NCBI GenBank assembly: GCA_902479065.1 | Contig: CABSNM010000008.1 | Coordinates: forward strand, 6,383-70,382 | Length of the DNA: 64,000 bases | Source: an uncultured Collinsella sp. | Lineage (GTDB): Bacteria; Actinomycetota; Coriobacteriia; Coriobacteriales; Coriobacteriaceae | Reading direction: 5' to 3' | Notes under the pieces: generated by a model | Told to the model about the DNA's origin: nothing | The model's input: only the letters and a program-made list of their open reading frames with translations | The model's database searches: none | Part shown: positions 60,399 to 64,000 of the stretch, piece after piece | How positions within the stretch are numbered: position 1 is the stretch's first letter | Layout of the letters: the number at the start of each line of letters is the position of its first letter | Position numbers and translations under genes: made by a program

Positions 60399-62699
60399 TT
60401 ACTCGGCAGCGGCCTTGAACTTGTTGTAGTTGATCAGGCAGCCGGCCTTGACGATGGCGCGCTCCTCTGCCGTCATATCGGCAATGTAGAGCTCAATCTG
60501 CTCGACCGTGCCGTCGGCGCGCACCACGTAGGCGGCGATGTCCTTTAGGTCGCCGTCGAGCGCGGCGCGGATACCCGGCACAAAGACGTAGTCGCCCACC
60601 TCAAAGCTGGGCTCGGCCTCCATCTGGAAGGGCACCATGCCCCAGTTCATCACGTTGGAGCGATAGCGCTTGGTGGCGTACTCGTGGACGATGTTGGCCA
60701 GGCCGCCAATTACGCGCTGGCAGCTCGCGGCCTGCTCGCGGGCGGAACCGTCACCGGGCTTCTTAGCGTAGAGCATGGAGCCGTACTCGGTCGCCTTGGC
60801 ATCTGCCGCGACACCCGCGCCGGCCAGTGCCTCAAACACGCTGGCAAGCTCGGCATCGAGTGCCACCAGGTCGCCCGCTGCCTCGCCGGCAACGCGGCGC
60901 TTTTCCACCGCGTCGACCTCCTTGGAGCGGCCCACGTAGGCCGGGTCGCGACGGCTGAGCGTAAACTCGGCCAGACCCAGCGGGTTGGAGCGGAAGGAGC
61001 TCGTCTCGCCCGAGGGAATGAGCTCGTCGGTCGTAGTGACCGGGTCCATGATCTTGGAGCACACCTTGAGCAGGATGTCGTCGCCGAGAGGCTCCATCGC
61101 GGGCCACGGCTTGATGTTGGGGCCCTCGACCAGCTCGTCGGCCGGCTCAGCCTTGCCAAAGCCCCAGTACACGCGCTTCTTGTACGGCGCGTCGTCAAAG
61201 GTGTACTCGCAGGCCTCGTCCCAAATCTCCTCGGGCAGGTCGGTCGCCGGCGTCAGGACGCCGCCGTTGGCAGCCGTCGCCGCAATGGAGCGGGCGTCCA
61301 TCAGGGCCACGGCGCTCAGCTGACCGTTGCCCGGCTTGGAACCCTCGCGATTGGGGAAGTTGCGCGTGGTGTGGCGGATCGAAAGGCCGTTGTTGGCAGG
61401 CGTGTCGCCGGCGCCGAAGCACGGGCCGCAGAATGCCGTGCGCACAATCGCGCCGGCCTCCATAAGGTCGTAGATGTAGCCGCGGCGTGTAAGCTCGAGT
61501 GCCACGGGCTGGCTCGTGGGATAGACCGACAGCGAGAACTCGCCGCAGCCGGTGTTGGCGCCCTTGAGCACGCGAGCAGCCTGGACCACGGAGTCGTAGT
61601 TGCCGCCCGAGCAGCCGGCGATAACGCCCTGCTGCACGTGCAGCTTGCCGTCGACGATCTTGTCGAGCAGACTAAAGTGCGTCTTGCCCTCGCCGATCTT
61701 GGCGGCCTCAAGCTCCACCTCGTGCAGGATGTCCTCGAGGTTCTCGTTGAGCTCGTCGATCTCAAAGCCGTTGGAAGGATGGAACGGCAGCGCGATCATG
61801 GGCTTGATGCTCGACAGATCGACCTCGACGCAGCCGTCGTAGTAGGCGACATCGGCGGGCTTGAGCTCGCGGTAGTCGTCGCCGCGGCCGTGCATGGTCA
61901 AAAACGCGTGCGTATCCTCATCGGTGGCCCAGATGCTCGACAGGCAGGTGGTCTCGGTGGTCATGACGTCGACGCCGTTGCGGTAATCGGTCGTCATGCT
62001 CGCGATGCCGGGGCCCACAAACTCCATGACCTTGTTCTTGACGTAGCCCTTGGCAAAGACGGCGCGGATGATGGCGAGCGCCACATCGTGCGGGCCGACG
62101 CCGGGACGCGGGGCGCCCGTGAGGTAGATGGCAACGACGCCGGGATAGGCGACATCGTAGGTGTCACGCAGCAGCTGCTTTGCCAACTCGCCGCCGCCCT
62201 CGCCCACTGCCATGGTGCCCAGGGCGCCGTAGCGGGTGTGCGAGTCGGAGCCCAAGATCATCTTGCCGCAGCCGGCGAAGTTCTCACGCATAAAGGAGTG
62301 GATGACGGCGATGTGCGGCGGGACGAAGATGCCGCCGTACTTCTTGGCCGCGGAAAGGCCAAAGACGTGGTCGTCCTCATTGATGGTGCCTCCCACGGCG
62401 CACAGCGAGTTATGGCAGTTGGTGAGCACGTAGGGCAGCGGGAACTGCTCCATGCCCGAGGCGCGCGCCGTCTGGATGATGCCAACGAAGGTGATGTCGT
62501 GGCTCGCCATGGCGTCAAAGCGAATCTTGAGTGCCTCGGGGTCACCGGATGTGTTGTGTGCCTGGAGGATCGAATACGCGATGGTGCCGCGCTTGGCATC
62601 CTCGGGCGTCTGCGTAATACCGCGCTCGGCAGCCTCGGCCGCAGGCACAACCTCGCTGCCGCCGCGCAGGTAGATGCCGTCCTCGTACAGCTTGACCAT
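60399..62699 (-). CDS. Aconitase-family hydratase, YbhJ-like (766 aa)
   Basis: The protein has the aconitase layout. [4Fe-4S] ligands are Cys in AGCSGGNYD and the pair CGPCFGAG, with GSDSHTRYGALGTMAVGEGG as the substrate loop. A C-terminal swivel domain carries RSNVMNWGMVPF. The length and overall plan are nearer the YbhJ group of E. coli than AcnA or AcnB, so citrate-isocitrate isomerisation is likely but another hydroxy-acid substrate is possible. ATG 62699 has a GGGAGA site. The longer in-frame start at 62744 lacks one. Confidence 0.85.
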   Translation of the reverse strand: MVKLYEDGIYLRGGSEVVPAAEAAERGITQTPEDAKRGTIAYSILQAHNTSGDPEALKIRFDAMASHDITFVGIIQTARASGMEQFPLPYVLTNCHNSLCAVGGTINEDDHVFGLSAAKKYGGIFVPPHIAVIHSFMRENFAGCGKMILGSDSHTRYGALGTMAVGEGGGELAKQLLRDTYDVAYPGVVAIYLTGAPRPGVGPHDVALAIIRAVFAKGYVKNKVMEFVGPGIASMTTDYRNGVDVMTTETTCLSSIWATDEDTHAFLTMHGRGDDYRELKPADVAYYDGCVEVDLSSIKPMIALPFHPSNGFEIDELNENLEDILHEVELEAAKIGEGKTHFSLLDKIVDGKLHVQQGVIAGCSGGNYDSVVQAARVLKGANTGCGEFSLSVYPTSQPVALELTRRGYIYDLMEAGAIVRTAFCGPCFGAGDTPANNGLSIRHTTRNFPNREGSKPGNGQLSAVALMDARSIAATAANGGVLTPATDLPEEIWDEACEYTFDDAPYKKRVYWGFGKAEPADELVEGPNIKPWPAMEPLGDDILLKVCSKIMDPVTTTDELIPSGETSSFRSNPLGLAEFTLSRRDPAYVGRSKEVDAVEKRRVAGEAAGDLVALDAELASVFEALAGAGVAADAKATEYGSMLYAKKPGDGSAREQAASCQRVIGGLANIVHEYATKRYRSNVMNWGMVPFQMEAEPSFEVGDYVFVPGIRAALDGDLKDIAAYVVRADGTVEQIELYIADMTAEERAIVKAGCLINYNKFKAAAE

Positions 62700-62849
62700 A
62701 CTGTCTCCCACTCTGCCCAAAAGATTTGGGCGCATAGCATACATTCGTTCAATATCGTGCCATAGAACGGTTGCGAGTGGGTTACGAATCTACACGTTCA
62801 CTTTATCTCAGTAAAGTAAAGGACGAGCACCTTGCATCACTCTTCTGAC

Positions 62850-62888
62850 AAGGAGTGTCCCAAAGTGCCGGCACAAAAGGAACGTCCA
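62850..62888. repeat. Palindromic interspersed repeat, copy 2 (cut by IS110 element)
   Basis: Matches 6572-6610 closely, then diverges at about 62888 where the IS110-family element begins. The second half of the palindrome is missing here, so the element seems to have inserted into it. Confidence 0.6.
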
Positions 62889-63135
62889 TTACAGTCGAAA
62901 TTGTCAGCCCGGGACCGTCTCGGGCTACGATTGAGGCGCGCCCAGAACGGGCCGCCGACCGGGCGCCCGCGCACGGCCGAACGTCCCTGCCCCGAGAGGG
63001 CCCGTTGGGTGCTGCCGGCGCGGGGCGCGCCGCCCCCGACGGCTGATAGGAAAGTGCCGGGCAGGTGCCGCGGCTGGTAATGTGAGTGCCGAGGGGGAGG
63101 CCATCCGGTCGAACGACTACCGGAAGGATACCACC
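62889..63135 (+). ncRNA. Candidate bridge RNA region of the IS110 element
   Basis: IS110-family recombinases use an RNA encoded in the noncoding end upstream of the gene to choose target and donor. This 247-base stretch is noncoding, GC-rich and full of short complementary segments (for example CGGGACCGTCTCGGGC and GGCGCGGGGCGCGCC), and it has the right position. The RNA boundaries and loops were not resolved by eye. Confidence 0.35.
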
Positions 63136-63951
63136 GTGAAAGCGCCATCCACCAGACCCGCGGCCGTGCTCGGCCTGGACGTCGGCAAGTCATCGCACTG
63201 GGCCTGCCTGATCGACCGCGACGGGGAGGTGCTGGACAGCGCCCCCGTCCGCAACAGGGAGGCCGAGCTCGACGCGCTGTTCGCCTCCGCGCCCGCCGGC
63301 ACGCTCGTCGTCGTCGACCAGTTCCGCAACATAGGGTCCCTCGCCGTGAGGCGGGCCCGCGCCGCGGGGCTCGGGGTCGCCTACCTGCCCGGCCTCGCCG
63401 CCAGCCGCGCCGCGGGCCTGTTCGCCGGCGAGGCCAAGACCGACGAGCGCGACGCCGCGGTGATCGCGCGGACCGCCCTGGGCGTGCCGGACTCCCTGTC
63501 GGGGGTCCCGGGCCGCGGCGAGGCCCTCGAGGCCGCTCGCGCCCTCTCGTCGCAGCGCGACCACGTCGTCGCCTGCGCGACCAGGGACAAGAACCGCCTG
63601 CGCGCGGTGCTGCTCGAGTCCTGCCCGGCCCTCGAGGCCGCGGTCGACCTGTCGGACCGGCGGTGGCTGGAGCTGCTCGCCGGGTTCGGCGGGGCGTGGG
63701 GGATCGCCCGCTCCGGGGCCGAGGGCCCGCGGGCCGAGGCCGCCGGGGAGGCCGCGGCCGCCTCCACCGCGCCCCCGCCGGCGCTCGTCGAGGCCGAGAA
63801 CAGGCAGGTCAGGTTCCTGGCCGCCCGGATATCGGAGGCCCTCGACGAGGCCGGGGCCCTCGAGGCCGAGACGGCGGCGCTGCTCGAGGGCGACGAGACC
63901 TACGCGTGCCTGCTCACCGTGCCCGGCATCGGCCCGAGGACCGCGTGTTAG
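63136..63951 (+). pseudogene. IS110-family transposase, C-terminally truncated
   Basis: The N-terminal RuvC-like DEDD domain is present with VLGLDVGKSSHWA, VVVDQF and KTDERDAAVIART. A coiled region follows (about residues 200-260). The protein ends at LTVPGIGPRTAC, the exact start of the Tnp_20 helix-hairpin-helix segment, so the catalytic Ser domain is lost. GTG 63136 with a GGAAGGA site is preferred to GTG 63082. The junction at about 63949 is probably another insertion or a deletion. Confidence 0.8.
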
Positions 63952-64000
63952 CGTCAATATAATTTTCACCATTTCCACCAACGCATTTTCGCCAATCGCG

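Larger units (their letters stand above)
62889..63951 (+). mobile_element. IS110-family element, 3' end missing
   Basis: It comprises a noncoding GC-rich left part (62889-63135) and the transposase gene. Coding sequence stops at 63949 just before the C-terminal Tnp_20 domain, and an AT-rich sequence of different character follows to the window edge. The element is therefore truncated or itself interrupted. Confidence 0.65.

Noticed and set aside
60684..62765. A long open plus-strand frame opposite the hydratase gene.
   Set aside because: Antisense shadow. The minus strand encodes a complete aconitase-family enzyme.

Overview
The window looks like a chromosome segment of a high-GC Gram-positive gut actinobacterium of the class Coriobacteriia, most likely Collinsella or a close relative. 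The organism call is inference. It rests on the fhaA-fhaB-pstP-SEDS/PBP-pknB locus of actinobacterial type, the GC-rich Ala/Pro-rich core genes, a mannose-type PTS with ManO, and dense short palindromic repeats. No rRNA genes and no CRISPR array were seen.

Layout. (1) 1-6540: an AT-richer island between two copies of an FHA-domain coding region. It carries a RiPP locus: a radical SAM/SPASM maturase, two short Cys/Asp-patterned precursor peptides sharing the leader MKHIHP, a 35-residue membrane peptide and an oppositely oriented ABC exporter. Next to it lie a decayed methyltransferase gene and an IS110 scrap. (2) 6641-10329: an FHA protein, a membrane Ser/Thr kinase and an anchored extracytoplasmic protein in one minus-strand operon. 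(3) 10575-15663: recR, ybaB and dnaX with two small membrane proteins. (4) 15769-21080: a four-gene ABC-2 transporter operon preceded by an unusual membrane regulator with two LuxR-type HTH domains. (5) 21223-31583: an array of five alternating 14-bp motifs, then the phospho-signalling and cell-wall operon kinase-fhaA-fhaB-pstP-SEDS::PBP-pknB. The SEDS glycosyltransferase and the transpeptidase are one polypeptide. (6) 31752-42743: a mobilizable integrative element of about 10.8 kb in a tRNA-Arg(CCT) gene, with an 18-bp att core at both ends. It carries integrase, an HTH protein, a DnaB-like ATPase, MobC-like protein, coupling protein, relaxase, a hairpin-rich oriT-like region and a BcgI-like restriction-modification system. 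The specificity gene of that system is split by a (GA)10 tract, so it should be phase variable. (7) 42879-46161: mannose-family PTS operon with ManO. (8) 46567-53175: hypA, a large FeS/FAD oxidoreductase, a divergent TetR regulator with paired operator palindromes, and a DUF5692-like membrane gene broken by an IS3-family element and an internal TGA. (9) 53413-60383: a membrane-anchored protein with FHA-type phospho-Thr-like motifs, clpB, and two small membrane proteins among eight short palindromic repeats. (10) 60399-64000: an aconitase-family hydratase, then an IS110-family element that entered a palindromic repeat and is cut off at its 3' end.

The strongest leads are the ranthipeptide-like RiPP locus, the phase-variable BcgI-like system, the regular alternating motif array at 21223-21360, the double-HTH membrane regulator, and the candidate bridge RNA of the IS110 element.
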